The notes: generated from the letters alone by a model not told the origin. Positions 1 to 8,464 are shown, counted from the stretch's first letter. The stretch: 56,416 nt of DNA from Micromonospora andamanensis (GCF_016863495.1 NZ_BOOZ01000048.1:1-56416); one strand, 5' to 3'. A program made the numbers and translations.

Positions 1-8
1 CCCTCTTA
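1..8. repeat. Left copy of an 8-bp inverted repeat at the window ends
   Basis: The first eight bases, CCCTCTTA, are the exact reverse complement of the last eight bases (56409-56416, TAAGAGGG). The left copy lies inside the hsdR reading frame, so it need not be a designed terminus. It may be a coincidence, an assembly boundary effect or a real element end. Confidence 0.5.
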
Positions 9-664
9 AGCAGCCGGTAACACTCCGTCACCGCCGTGTAGGTCTTACCCGCACCAGTGGCCATCTGCACCAATGATCGATCGAACCGCTGCTCGGCCAG
101 CGAGCGCTCGACACCCTCAATCGCGGTGATCTGCGCCGGCCGAAGTGGAGCGACGTCCAGCGGGGGCAGGTGACGAACCTTCGCCCGCCACGTCGGCCGT
201 TTCGGATCGGCCTCCGCACCACGGACGATCCTCGCCAAGGCGCCGGGCTGCGGAAAGGCGAAGATCCGCCGCGCCCGGGGCTGCGGGTCGTAGCCGTTGG
301 TGAAATGGGTCTCCGAGCCGCTGGCCTCGAACACGAACGGCAGCCGCCCGTCGCGGGTCAGCGCCTTCAGCCGCACCGCGGGCGGCAGGCCCTCGGCGTA
401 CATGGCCGACTGCCACTCCACTCCCGACAGCGGCGTCCCTTCCGGCTTGGCCTCAATCACGCCGACGACCCGCTGGTCGACATACAGCAGGTAATCGACC
501 CGACCATGGCCCTTCGCCATGATGGCCTCACGAACGACCACACCCGTGCCCACGAAGAGGTTGATCTCGGATCGGTCCTGCACGACCCAGCCGGCATCTC
601 GAAGCTGCCGGTCGATCAAGAGCCGGGCTCGCTGCTCCGCCTGGAGCCGAAGATCGTCAGCCAT
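1..664 (-). CDS. hsdR: Type I restriction enzyme R subunit, N-terminal part (cut by window edge)
   Basis: The gene starts at an ATG at 664, with a GGGGG stretch just upstream, and is still open at base 1: 221 codons are visible. Residues about 50-75 carry the nuclease core of the HsdR N-terminal domain: D57 in GRVDYLL, then E71 and K73 in IEAK, the usual D...ExK pattern. The following EGTPLSGVEWQSAMYAEGLP stretch is typical of the family. Residues 201-208 (ATGAGKT) are the Walker A motif of the DEAD/DEAH translocase, and the window ends just after it. The product would be the motor and nuclease subunit that cuts unmethylated DNA with HsdM and HsdS. No hsdM or hsdS is adjacent on the visible side; a damaged HsdM/S-like gene lies at 29.5 kb, but I cannot link the two. 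Confidence 0.9.
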   Translation of the reverse strand, partial: MADDLRLQAEQRARLLIDRQLRDAGWVVQDRSEINLFVGTGVVVREAIMAKGHGRVDYLLYVDQRVVGVIEAKPEGTPLSGVEWQSAMYAEGLPPAVRLKALTRDGRLPFVFEASGSETHFTNGYDPQPRARRIFAFPQPGALARIVRGAEADPKRPTWRAKVRHLPPLDVAPLRPAQITAIEGVERSLAEQRFDRSLVQMATGAGKTYTAVTECYRLLKR

Positions 665-873
665 TGCCCCCACAGCCAGTAGAGGCTAGTCGATCAAGCA
701 TACGGTCCGCATCCTCCTCGTGACCGAGGATCACAGTTCGAACGGTTCAGAGCGTGTGCCGGCGAGGTAGCCATGGGCACTGAACGTCGGTCCGATGCAG
801 GACCCAGACGCAGGCCCCGATGTGCTTCTCGCATCCTCGGCGGCTTTCAACACAGCAGAACCGCAGGCCCTAC

Positions 874-1284
874 TCACTGGCCAGCGGGTAGGCGCGGTGG
901 TGCGCCGGTTTTGAGGAAGGCGCCCGCTACCTGTATGGCCGTGTCTGGTCGCAGCCGGAGATGCTCGGTGGGGTATTCGGTGGGTACCCCGCCAAGGTCG
1001 AAGTGGAGTTCCTGGTCAGGTGGTGGCACTGTGGGGTCGTTGAGGTAGCCGCCGTCGTCGGCGATGTGTACCGCGAAGGCGTGGGTGCGGTGGCCGAGCC
1101 CGATCTGGACGCCGGGTGGCAGGTCGTCGGGGTCGTTGGTGATGTCGCTAAAGATCGTGACGACGACAGGCTCGCCAGCCTGGTGGATCTCGCGCAGGAG
1201 GGCTTCCAGAGCGTCGGGGTCGGTTAGGTCGACCTCGTGGTTATCGCGGTGGTCACCCCGGTCGTAGGTCCAGGTCACCTTCAT
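874..1284 (-). CDS. Imm1-family immunity protein
   Basis: A 136-residue acidic protein. Its ATG at 1284 overlaps the toxin stop codon (ATGA), so translation is coupled to the deaminase gene. Residues about 40-110 show the Imm1 layout: a VVVTIFSD strand, DPDDLPPGVQIGLG, a HAFAVHIADDGGYLNDP segment and an FDLGG / TEYP motif, followed by a C-terminal helix ending in FLKTG. Imm1 proteins are small cytoplasmic proteins that neutralise nucleic-acid deaminase or nuclease toxins encoded next to them. The position directly after a DddA-like deaminase fits that role. The assignment rests on pattern recognition. Confidence 0.8.
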   Translation of the reverse strand: MKVTWTYDRGDHRDNHEVDLTDPDALEALLREIHQAGEPVVVTIFSDITNDPDDLPPGVQIGLGHRTHAFAVHIADDGGYLNDPTVPPPDQELHFDLGGVPTEYPTEHLRLRPDTAIQVAGAFLKTGAPPRLPAGQ

Positions 1285-1577
1285 GCGATCGCCTTTCCGT
1301 TTCCGGTGTAGGTACGCCAGTGGCGTACCTTCCCGTCATCGTCGCGTACGTAGACGTCCATCTGCGCGCCGGCTGGCAGCAGCCGGGAGAGGATCTTCTC
1401 GCAGCCGTAGGGGGTGTAGTCGCAGGGCGGGTTGTTCGTGACTACGGCAGCGTGGGTGACGTGTTCGCGGCGCATCCGGGCCGCGAGCTTGGCCTCCAGA
1501 TGGTCGGTCGTGGTGGCGATGAGCTGGTAGGCCGGTTTGAGGTCGACCGCGGCAGCCGGGTCACGGCCAGACTTCAT
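1281..1577 (-). CDS. DddA-like (SCP1.201-type) deaminase toxin domain
   Basis: The conservative ATG start at 1577 gives 98 residues that are almost only the deaminase fold. Zinc-site residues are visible: HxE at H26-L27-E28 (DHLEAKLAARM), then PC at P51-C52 and a second cysteine at C59 in NNPPCDYTPYGCEKIL, followed by LLPAGAQMDVY and a terminal RTYTGNGK. This order matches the SCP1.201/DddA-like family, whose characterised member deaminates cytosine in double-stranded DNA. The same frame stays open upstream to a stop at 1776-1778 and reads a plausible toxin linker (WLTDAARDLPRR...GVALIDGQRIP), but it contains no ATG, GTG or TTG. The true protein may therefore be longer or begin at a CTG overlapping the upstream stop. 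The immunity gene follows with an ATGA overlap. Confidence 0.8.
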   Translation of the reverse strand: MKSGRDPAAAVDLKPAYQLIATTTDHLEAKLAARMRREHVTHAAVVTNNPPCDYTPYGCEKILSRLLPAGAQMDVYVRDDDGKVRHWRTYTGNGKAIA

Positions 1578-1762
1578 GGGTATCCGCTGTCCATCAATCA
1601 GCGCTACACCGGAGGTTGGATCCTTTGCCTGCCGTCGAGGCAGGTCGCGAGCGGCGTCCGTAAGCCACTCGGGGAGCCGCTCGGATGGGGCATCTTCGGT
1701 CCCTCTCGTGAAGGTGTCGCGCCGGGTGGGCGGTTGGCTGAAGTCGCTACCACCGCCCGTGG

Positions 1763-2290
1763 TCAGTTTCCCAGCTCACCGACCTGCCGAGCCTGCGCCA
1801 GCGCCGCGTCAACGCGGCCTCGGGCCTCAGCCCTGCGGGTACGGACGGCCGCGAGGATCTGCATTACCTGCTGCAGCCGCGCCAGCGTAGGACCGGGCTG
1901 ACCGCCCTGCAGCGCTGCCACGACAAGCCGCCGCGCCTCGTCGACCGCGGACGCCGCCGCGGCCACGCTGCCATCCACCGTATGCAACGCCGCGACCACC
2001 GGGGTGAGCGCGGCAATGGTCTCCTGTGGCGAAGGTTGTTGCGCCACAGAACCTACGGACCGCGATGCTTCACTCAGGACGCCCGATGCCTCGTTTAACC
2101 GGGATCGGGCCTGCCCGATCACCTCTCGTACCCGGGCGAGACCGGCCGTGATGCCGATGAAGCCAGAGGCCACTGCGCGAGCGGCGATCTGCTCGATGGC
2201 ACGGTCGACCGCTGCGGTCTCCTGCTGTGACCGGTCTACACCTGCGGTCATCGCCTGCAAGTCGGCGCCGATGGTGTCGGTCAGCGACAT
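1763..2290 (-). CDS. DUF6244-like helical (WXG100-like) protein upstream of the toxin
   Basis: A 175-residue, Ala/Gln/Arg-rich, almost wholly alpha-helical protein beginning MSLTDTIGADLQAM, with long amphipathic helices. It has no signal peptide, membrane segment or catalytic motif. It resembles the DUF6244-type proteins of Micromonospora, which have the look of WXG100/ESX-style partners. It lies immediately 5' of the deaminase frame, and its TGA at 1763-1765 overlaps the only non-canonical start candidate for the extended toxin. I infer that it acts as the structural or export partner of the deaminase; family assignment is tentative. Confidence 0.65.
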   Translation of the reverse strand: MSLTDTIGADLQAMTAGVDRSQQETAAVDRAIEQIAARAVASGFIGITAGLARVREVIGQARSRLNEASGVLSEASRSVGSVAQQPSPQETIAALTPVVAALHTVDGSVAAAASAVDEARRLVVAALQGGQPGPTLARLQQVMQILAAVRTRRAEARGRVDAALAQARQVGELGN

Positions 2291-2564
2291 CGCCCTATCC
2301 CCCGCTCGAACGCCTCGCGCCTACCCACCCAACGGTGGCAGCCTAGAGACGTCCGGCGACGTAACACAACGTCGGGAAGCGACGCTGCCGGCGGTGTCTT
2401 CCGCCTGCTGCCTGATCGATGATCCCGCGACGTGCGGGTGTCTGTTGCGATTTCGGCGGCACGTCTCTCATTGATACGGTCCTACTTCCCTGGTGTACGC
2501 CCCTGAGTGCCTTGCACTGAAGATGAGCGGGTCTGAGCTGCGGAGTTCCGGTCCGGAGGGGGCG

Positions 2565-3182
2565 TCACGAAGCCTCCGTCACGGTGGTCGTCCGGTCGGC
2601 TTTGCGGGCGCAGTGCGGGCATCGTCGTGGGCAGGGCGTTTGAGGGGCGACGGTGGTGAGGCCGCTGGCGTGCAGGATCGTGGTGACCGTCTGCTCGAAG
2701 GTGTTGGTCTCGCCGATGACGGTTTCTCTGGGGATGTCGAGCAGGTCGCGGTGGGTGTACCAGCTACGCATGTGTTCGGGGGTGAAGGACATGGGTTCGT
2801 CGCGACGGAGGTGGCGGCGGACGGTTTCGTCGAAGGTCACGTCGAGGTAGAACACGGCGACCGGGCCGGCATGGTTGTCGATGAGCTGGTGCAGGACGGT
2901 GGCGTAGCGTTCGGTGTGCAGGATGCCTTCGAGGATGACGTGGTAGCCCAGGTCGAGAGCGGTGCGGGCGGTCGCGGTGATGAACGTCGGGGCGACCGGG
3001 TCGATGCGGGTAATGTCGTGTTCTCGGAGCACCGTTCTGCGCAGGTAGTCCTGTTCGAGTAGGGCGGCACCGCGTCCGAAGCGGCGGCGTACCTCGCGGG
3101 CGGTCGTGGTCTTCCCGCTGCCGGAGTTTCCCCGAATGATCACCAGCGTAGGCGAGGGTTTCGTCAGGTTCGGCGTCGTCAT
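2565..3182 (-). CDS. Zeta-toxin-like P-loop kinase (AAA_33 type)
   Basis: A 205-residue small-molecule kinase. Residues 14-26 form the P-loop strand (VIIRGNSGSGKTT). LLEQDYLRR, near residue 40, resembles the region that follows the P-loop in zeta-like and gluconate-type kinases, and the GYHVILEGILHTERY segment is typical of these families. The C-terminus carries CPRRCPHCARK, a zinc-ribbon-like tail not usual for the family. The ATG at 3182 lies 11 bases after the ABC transporter stop with a CGGAG ribosome site, so both belong to one transcript. The phosphorylated substrate is unknown; it could act on a small metabolite, an antibiotic or a nucleotide. Confidence 0.8.
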   Translation of the reverse strand: MTTPNLTKPSPTLVIIRGNSGSGKTTTAREVRRRFGRGAALLEQDYLRRTVLREHDITRIDPVAPTFITATARTALDLGYHVILEGILHTERYATVLHQLIDNHAGPVAVFYLDVTFDETVRRHLRRDEPMSFTPEHMRSWYTHRDLLDIPRETVIGETNTFEQTVTTILHASGLTTVAPQTPCPRRCPHCARKADRTTTVTEAS

Positions 3183-3193
3183 GGCGTGCTCCG

Positions 3194-5164
3194 TCAGGCG
3201 GTCGCGGTCTGCCGGGGCACCGCCGCGGCGGGACCAGTGGTGTCGTAGCCGGCGGCTTGCAGGGCGAACAGTTCCGCGTACCGCCCGTCGGCGTCGACGA
3301 GCTGGTCGTGGGTGCCGGACTCGACGAGACGGCCGTGGTGCAGAACGAAAATGCGGTCGGCGTGGCGGACGTTGGCCAGCCGGTGGGTGATCAGGATCGT
3401 GATGCCGCGTCCTTGCCGGTCGCGGATGGCCTGGAAGAGGGCGTCCTCGGCACGGGGGTCGAGGGCGGACGAGGGTTCGTCCATGATGAGTACGTCGGCG
3501 TCGCGCAGGAACCCGCGGGCGGCGGTGATGCGCTGCCACTGACCACCGGAGAGGTCCTGCCCACCGGCGAAGGTGCGGTCGAGCAGCGTCTCGTAGCCGT
3601 TGGGTAGTTCGGTGATCATGTCGTGGGCGACGGCGCGGGCGGCGGCGGTCTCGATGCGGGTCTGCTCGGCGTGGGTGGTGATGTCGCCGACGGCGATGTT
3701 CGTGGCGGCGGTGAACGGCCACTTGTGGTACTCCTGCGTCACCACCCCGATCCGGGCTCGTAGCGCGTCGATGCCCCAGTCCGCGGCTGGTCGACCGTTG
3801 TAACGGATGACGCCGCCGGTGGGGGTGCGGAGCGTGGCGATCATGGTGGCGAGGGTGGACTTGCCGGAGCCGTTCTCCCCGACGAACGCCACGGTCTGCC
3901 CGGCCTCGATGGTCAGGCTGACCTGGTCGACGGCCGCCGTGTCACGGTCGGGGTAGCGCAGGCTCACCGCGTCGACGGTGATCTCCTCCAGCCGGCCCGG
4001 TGCCGGCAACTCGGCGGCCGGTTCGGTGTGCGCTGGCAGGTAGTCGGCGGCGCGGGTCATGAAGCCGGTGTAGTCGCGGAAGTGCTGCCCCTCGGTGTAG
4101 ACCCGGTCGACCTGGAACGTGACCACCGCCAGGGACCGTTGCGCGGACTGCACGGCGATGACGCAGGTCGCGGCGGCGGCGAGGGGGATCTGGCCATCGA
4201 TGAGCAGCAGCCCGAGCAGGACGTACACCACGGCGGTCGCCACCCCGCCGATCATCGCGCCGACGGTGGTCGTCGTGGTGACCCGTCGCGCCAGGGCCAG
4301 TTGGATGCCGGTCTCGACGGCCATGACCCGGTCGTACTGGTCGAGCAGAAACCCCCGCAGACCGTAGGAGCGCAGTTCGGGGGCGGAGTCGCGTTCGGCC
4401 ATCAACCGGTGCAGCAACCACAACCGCCGACGCCGTACCGACCCGGCGGCGTACGTCTGGTAGCGCAGGTGCCCGGCCCGCAGCGACGCCCACCCGTTCG
4501 GCACCGTCGCCACCAGCAGGGCCAGCAGCAACAGCGGGTGGACGACCACCACGGCGATCGCGACCGCGAGGACGCCGGCGAGGCCGGCGAGCAGGTTCAT
4601 CGACGCCTGCACCAGGCCGGTGGTGGAGTTCGCGCCGCGGGAGGCTCGTTCCATGTCGTCGGCGAACGCGTCGGCGTCAAACGCCTCCAACCGCACCGCC
4701 GTCGTCATCTCGAACAACCCGCGTTCCACCTCCCGGTCCACCTTCGGCGTCAGGCCGTTCTGCGCGTACCCCATCCCGGCGGCCATGCCGGCGCGCAAGG
4801 CCGTCACCGCCGCGAGCGCGGCCAGGGCGGGCAGCGCGGCCAGCACCTTGTCGGCGGTCGGTCCGCCGGCAAACAGCTCCACCAGCACCCGCTGCGCCGC
4901 GAGGAGCCCGAACGCCGCCATCACCCCCGCGCCGACCGTCGTCGCTGCCACCACCGACGTCCGCAGCCGGTCAGCGCGCCAGCTCACCACGAGCGCGGCC
5001 CAGACCAGCCGGGGCAGCTCGGAGAACACGGCGAACAGACCGGCCTGCGCCCGCGCCCGCACACCGGTCTCCCACCACACCTCCCGCAACTCCGGCAGCA
5101 CCGAATCCCGCTGCTGTGGTGCGGAACGGGCGGGCGTCCGGTCGGGGTGATCGGTCTTGAGCAT
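3194..5164 (-). CDS. ABC exporter, fused membrane and ATPase domains
   Basis: A 656-residue half-transporter of the MsbA/MDR type. An N-terminal cytoplasmic stretch leads into hydrophobic segments from about residue 60 to 330. A nucleotide-binding domain follows from about 390: Walker A GENGSGKST, the Q-loop region VVTQEYHKWPF, signature LSGGQWQR, Walker B VLIMDEPSS and the H-loop ITHR. All ATPase motifs are intact, so an active homodimeric exporter is expected in the cytoplasmic membrane. It precedes the P-loop kinase by 11 bases in the same operon. The substrate cannot be read from the sequence. Confidence 0.93.
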   Translation of the reverse strand: MLKTDHPDRTPARSAPQQRDSVLPELREVWWETGVRARAQAGLFAVFSELPRLVWAALVVSWRADRLRTSVVAATTVGAGVMAAFGLLAAQRVLVELFAGGPTADKVLAALPALAALAAVTALRAGMAAGMGYAQNGLTPKVDREVERGLFEMTTAVRLEAFDADAFADDMERASRGANSTTGLVQASMNLLAGLAGVLAVAIAVVVVHPLLLLALLVATVPNGWASLRAGHLRYQTYAAGSVRRRRLWLLHRLMAERDSAPELRSYGLRGFLLDQYDRVMAVETGIQLALARRVTTTTTVGAMIGGVATAVVYVLLGLLLIDGQIPLAAAATCVIAVQSAQRSLAVVTFQVDRVYTEGQHFRDYTGFMTRAADYLPAHTEPAAELPAPGRLEEITVDAVSLRYPDRDTAAVDQVSLTIEAGQTVAFVGENGSGKSTLATMIATLRTPTGGVIRYNGRPAADWGIDALRARIGVVTQEYHKWPFTAATNIAVGDITTHAEQTRIETAAARAVAHDMITELPNGYETLLDRTFAGGQDLSGGQWQRITAARGFLRDADVLIMDEPSSALDPRAEDALFQAIRDRQGRGITILITHRLANVRHADRIFVLHHGRLVESGTHDQLVDADGRYAELFALQAAGYDTTGPAAAVPRQTATA

Positions 5165-5316
5165 GGCGGTACCTCCCGAAGGTGAGCAGGGTGAACTGCG
5201 GTGGGTGGTGGTGTCTCGTGAAAAACGGCGGGACCGCGCAGGTGCCGCTGTCGGTGATCTCGGTTGGCGCCGCCGAGGTAGCGCCTACCGCAGGAAGACG
5301 CCCCGTTGGCCTGCGA

Positions 5317-5799
5317 TCAGCTGACCCGGACGCCGTCTTCGAGGTAGTAGCTACACCCGTCAGCGCGGGCGCGCAGCGCCTCGGCGATCCGGCGGGCCAG
5401 CAGCGGCCGTAACCGCTGGGCGGTCTGTGGCGGGTCGGACCACGCCCAGCCCTTCAACTCTTCCGGCGGCACCACGATCCGTTCCGTCGCGGTGGCATCG
5501 AGGGCGCCGCCGTCGTAGATGACCATGACGCCCTCGGTGCGCCCGTCTCGGGCCGGTACCCAGTCCATGACGAGTAACCGACCTGGCGACATGCCCAGAC
5601 CGAGCTCTTCCCGGCACTCTCGGATCGCGGCCTGGCACGGCGACTCGTCAGCCTCGACGCACCCGCCGGGGAGCTCCCACTCCGCTTTGTAAGCGGGTTC
5701 GACCAGCAGAACCCGCTCGTCCGGGTCGGTAATCAGCAGCCCGGCGGCCATCCGCTTACGGGGCAGATCGGCGGTGTAATCGCGGCGTCCGGAAGGCAT
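5317..5799 (-). CDS. NUDIX hydrolase
   Basis: A 160-residue Nudix protein. I chose the ATG at 5799 (MPSGRRDYTADL) because the longer open frame upstream is low-complexity. The Nudix box is complete: GGCVEADE, seven residues, then RECREELGL. The preceding LVEPAYKAEWELPGG is the standard strand before the box. It should hydrolyse a nucleoside-diphosphate-linked compound or (d)NTP in the cytoplasm with Mg2+. It is divergent to the HTH-kinase gene at 6045 and shares its promoter region, which contains an inverted repeat. Confidence 0.9.
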   Translation of the reverse strand: MPSGRRDYTADLPRKRMAAGLLITDPDERVLLVEPAYKAEWELPGGCVEADESPCQAAIRECREELGLGMSPGRLLVMDWVPARDGRTEGVMVIYDGGALDATATERIVVPPEELKGWAWSDPPQTAQRLRPLLARRIAEALRARADGCSYYLEDGVRVS

Positions 5800-5855
5800 G
5801 CGGAGACGGTAGGACGGGGCAGGGGCGACACGCCCGCAGCACCGTGCGCTGACAT

Positions 5856-5885
5856 TGTCGGCAGATTCCGACACCAACTCCGACA
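5856..5885. promoter_or_regulatory. Inverted/direct repeat operator candidate TGTCGG-N6-CCGACA
   Basis: A perfect inverted repeat, TGTCGG (5856-5861) and CCGACA (5868-5873) with a 6-bp spacer, is followed by another CCGACA at 5880-5885. It lies between the divergent NUDIX (start 5799) and HTH-kinase (start 6045) genes. A related TGTCGAA/TTCGACA repeat precedes the second HTH-kinase gene at 25506, so this may be the binding site of those HTH proteins. Function is inferred. Confidence 0.5.
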
Positions 5886-6044
5886 CCGCCAGCACTGCCG
5901 TCCCGGCCTCCCGGCAGGGCGTCGAGAGCCCGCACGACCACCGCAGACAGCCAGGCAAAGGCCGTCAGTGGCAGCCGAAAAGTGTCACCGGGGGCGGCTA
6001 CGGTGTTCGCTCATCGTGACCGCAGCAACCCGGGGGTGGCAGCG

Positions 6045-6926
6045 ATGGTCGACCCTGACGAGATCACCGCCGCCCGCCGCGCGCTCGGTCGCCGCCTCGC
6101 CCACCTGCGCAAGAACGCCGGCCGCACCCAGCACGGGCTCGCCCGGCTCGTGCAGTACGGGCGCAGCTCGATAGCGAACACCGAAACCGGCCGACAGCTC
6201 CCCGAGCGGCCGTTCTGGATCCGCTGCGATCAGGTGCTGGGCACCGGGGGTGTGCTGATCGCTGAGTACGACCGCATCGCCGACCTGAACTACCGCCGCC
6301 TCCCGCGACCGGCTGCTGGTACATCACGCCGCGCCGCCGATTACGGTGGGGAGGCCAGCATTCGAACCAACGGGAGAGAACAGTCCGTGCGGGTGATCTG
6401 GGTGAACGGCGCGTTCGGCGCGGGAAAAACGACGCTGGCGCAGCAGCTGATCGCGGACGATCCCCAGCTGCTGCTCTTCGACGCCGAACTACCTGGGTTC
6501 ATGCTCCGGGAGATCGTGCCGCTACCGTCCAGCGGGGACTTCCAGGACCTACGGGTATGGCGACGCAGTGTCGTGGACACGGCGGTCGCACTCGCGCAGG
6601 AGTACCAGCGGACACTGGTCGTCCCCATGACCGTCGTCGTATGGCCCTACCTCGATGAGATCCTCACCGGACTGCGTGCCCACGGCATGGACGTCACGCA
6701 CTACTTCATCACTGTTCCGACCGACGTTATCCGGAGGCGTATCGAGGCGCAGTCGCTCTGGCCACAGGACCCAGCCCGAGACGCGCAGGTCCGCACCTGG
6801 CGGCTGGCCCAGGTCAATCGGTGCGCCCAAGCGGCTCAGACCCTGCCGGCCGGCACCGTCACCCTCGATGGGACGCTGCCCGTCGAGCAACTGGCGGCAC
6901 GGGTGACAGGCGCGGCTCGTAGCTGA
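6045..6926 (+). CDS. XRE helix-turn-helix / P-loop kinase fusion protein (copy 1)
   Basis: 293 residues. The ATG at 6045 is preceded by a GGGGGTGG ribosome-binding stretch, so I prefer it over an upstream GTG-rich extension. Residues about 10-65 form an XRE-type HTH (ARRALGRRLAHLRKNAGRTQ... SSIANTETGRQ). After a linker, residues 117-129 give the kinase P-loop (VIWVNGAFGAGKTT). A later IRRRIEAQSLWPQDPARD stretch looks like a LID or nucleotide-binding region. The protein may sense or phosphorylate a small substrate and control its own divergent promoter. The same architecture recurs at 25563. Confidence 0.85.
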   Translation: MVDPDEITAARRALGRRLAHLRKNAGRTQHGLARLVQYGRSSIANTETGRQLPERPFWIRCDQVLGTGGVLIAEYDRIADLNYRRLPRPAAGTSRRAADYGGEASIRTNGREQSVRVIWVNGAFGAGKTTLAQQLIADDPQLLLFDAELPGFMLREIVPLPSSGDFQDLRVWRRSVVDTAVALAQEYQRTLVVPMTVVVWPYLDEILTGLRAHGMDVTHYFITVPTDVIRRRIEAQSLWPQDPARDAQVRTWRLAQVNRCAQAAQTLPAGTVTLDGTLPVEQLAARVTGAARS

Positions 6927-7025
6927 CCCGCAGGGTCCGTCGTACAAGGGTTGCCGAGCCGGTGACCCGGTGCCGCGGAAGTTGTCGTCAGGGCTGCTGG
7001 GGCGTGCACGTAGGCGGCGGCCGAC

Positions 7026-7391
7026 TCAGTACTCCCGCTCGTAGAGCAGACCCTCGGCGGCGGCCAATGGCACCTCGCGGCTGCCGACCGGGTGGCCGAA
7101 GTACTCCGGTGGCGTCTCGCTCGGATGCGGCGTCATCCCGGGTGCGCTCTCGGGCTGTCGGGGTTCGGCGGGTGCCGTACCGGCGGGTGCGGGCGGTGTG
7201 GTCGGGGCGTCGTACCAGGAGGGGATTTCCCCGGCTGCCGCGATGACGGATGCGGAGAATATTCGTACGGGGCATGGATTTCTGGCGCACCTTGCGCATG
7301 CCGCGGTCGAGGTCGGGTGATGGCGCTGGTACAGCTCGACGGCGGTGGTGTGAGTCAGGGTGCCGCGCAGCGTGGGGATCGGGTGATGCAT
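7026..7391 (-). CDS. Small cysteine-motif protein of a regulator operon
   Basis: 121 residues. The N-terminal half contains HHPTSTAACARCARNPCPVR, a four-residue Cys/His pattern that could bind zinc, followed by a Pro/Ala-rich low-complexity tail. It starts 36 bases downstream of the double-HTH gene stop and is probably last in that minus-strand operon. I do not recognise a named family. Coding status is supported by position and the conserved-looking cysteine cluster only. Confidence 0.55.
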   Translation of the reverse strand: MHHPIPTLRGTLTHTTAVELYQRHHPTSTAACARCARNPCPVRIFSASVIAAAGEIPSWYDAPTTPPAPAGTAPAEPRQPESAPGMTPHPSETPPEYFGHPVGSREVPLAAAEGLLYEREY

Positions 7392-7427
7392 CGCGGCCCT
7401 CCCTCTCGTCTCGGCGGTTGGTGGCTG

Positions 7428-8198
7428 TCAGGACGCTGGTCGTATGCGGTTCGCGTGGTGGATCGGGCTCGCGGTGGGCCTGCGGGTGGCAGCCGGGTGG
7501 TCATGTGCGCCGGGAATGGGGTCCTCGGGGTTGTCGAGAAGCAGCCAGAAGCGGGCTTTGATGTGGCTGTCGGCGGCGGTGAGGGCCTGGTCCAGCATCG
7601 ACTGCTCATCGAGCGCGGGGGTGCTCCGGTGCTCCCAGCTGGAAACGGCTGCGATGGTCGTGTCGAGGTGTTCGGAGAACGCGCGCAGGCTCATTCGTAG
7701 CGCTTCGCGTAACGCGCGGACCTCCCGTGTGGTCCACCGGCCGACGACGGCCGGCCCGCACCCGCACCCGGCCGGACAGGGCTCCACTGGAGAGATGGGC
7801 GGGGCTGATGGTGTCCCGGCCTGCTGGCGCCCCTGGTCGCGTACGTGCTCTCGTTGTGCTTGGAAGTTTTGCACGAGCGCCTGGACCTGGTCCGACATGG
7901 CCAGCAGTGCTCCGCGTGCACCCAGGGCAGCGTCGGCGTTGCGCCAGAAGACGCGGGTGGTGTTGTCCCGGCCGACTTCGACGTTGGCGATCTGGCTTCG
8001 GGAGTAGCGAATGAGCTTGGCGAGATCGACCTGTCGCAGCCCGGCGACAGTACGCCACTGGGCCAGGTGGCGGCCAAGTTCTTTGCGCGCTTCGGCTATG
8101 TCGGTAGGGGTGATTTCGCCTGCGGTGTCGAAGCGGCGGGGCACCGGAGGCATGTGCCGGGCCAGGTGTGGTGGCCGTGGACTCGGGGCAGGAGTCAT
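7428..8198 (-). CDS. XRE regulator with two helix-turn-helix domains
   Basis: 256 residues. The ATG at 8198 overlaps the stop of the preceding small gene (ATGA), which fixes the start. The first HTH spans residues about 30-90 (EARKELGRHLAQWRTVAGLR... SRSQIANVEVGRDN). After a middle region with CPAGCGCGP there is a second HTH-like block (TTREVRALREALRMSLRAFS ... AAVSSWEHR) at about 155-200. Two tandem DNA-binding domains in one chain suggest recognition of a long or bipartite operator. It is cytoplasmic and probably autoregulatory. The ligand is unknown. Confidence 0.8.
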   Translation of the reverse strand: MTPAPSPRPPHLARHMPPVPRRFDTAGEITPTDIAEARKELGRHLAQWRTVAGLRQVDLAKLIRYSRSQIANVEVGRDNTTRVFWRNADAALGARGALLAMSDQVQALVQNFQAQREHVRDQGRQQAGTPSAPPISPVEPCPAGCGCGPAVVGRWTTREVRALREALRMSLRAFSEHLDTTIAAVSSWEHRSTPALDEQSMLDQALTAADSHIKARFWLLLDNPEDPIPGAHDHPAATRRPTASPIHHANRIRPAS

Positions 8199-8464
8199 GG
8201 CCGCTGCCGCTGGTGCCCGATCCGACGAACTGATGCGTCGCCGACAGTCCTCGGCGGAATGGTCGGGGTCAGACCGCCTGGCTTGACGACGCCGGGGTTA
8301 ATCGGCTTGCGGATCGGTCCGGTCACCACCGCGAGGAGACCGGGTGACCCGACATGTTCGCGCGCCCCGGTGACCACCTCGCTGGCGCCTAGCGCCGTCC
8401 GTGTCAGGTCGCACTGAGGGCGACACATCGCGCAGACGTGGGTAGGTGCCGGCGCGGTCGTCAT
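8195..8464 (-). CDS. 89-residue small protein with CAMCRPQC motif
   Basis: The ATG at 8464 overlaps the stop of the upstream membrane gene (ATGA), and its own stop overlaps the start of the double-HTH gene (ATGA at 8195-8198). This double coupling is the main evidence that it is real. The N-terminus has a CxxCxxxC motif (HVCAMCRPQC) followed by a GVVKPGGLTPTIPPRT segment. No known family is recognised; a metal site or redox sensing is possible but speculative. Confidence 0.55.
   Translation of the reverse strand: MTTAPAPTHVCAMCRPQCDLTRTALGASEVVTGAREHVGSPGLLAVVTGPIRKPINPGVVKPGGLTPTIPPRTVGDASVRRIGHQRQRP

Noticed and set aside
4028..5185. Long plus-strand open frame opposite the ABC transporter
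   Set aside because: Arg/Gly/His-rich antisense shadow of an obvious transporter gene; no ribosome site or domain.
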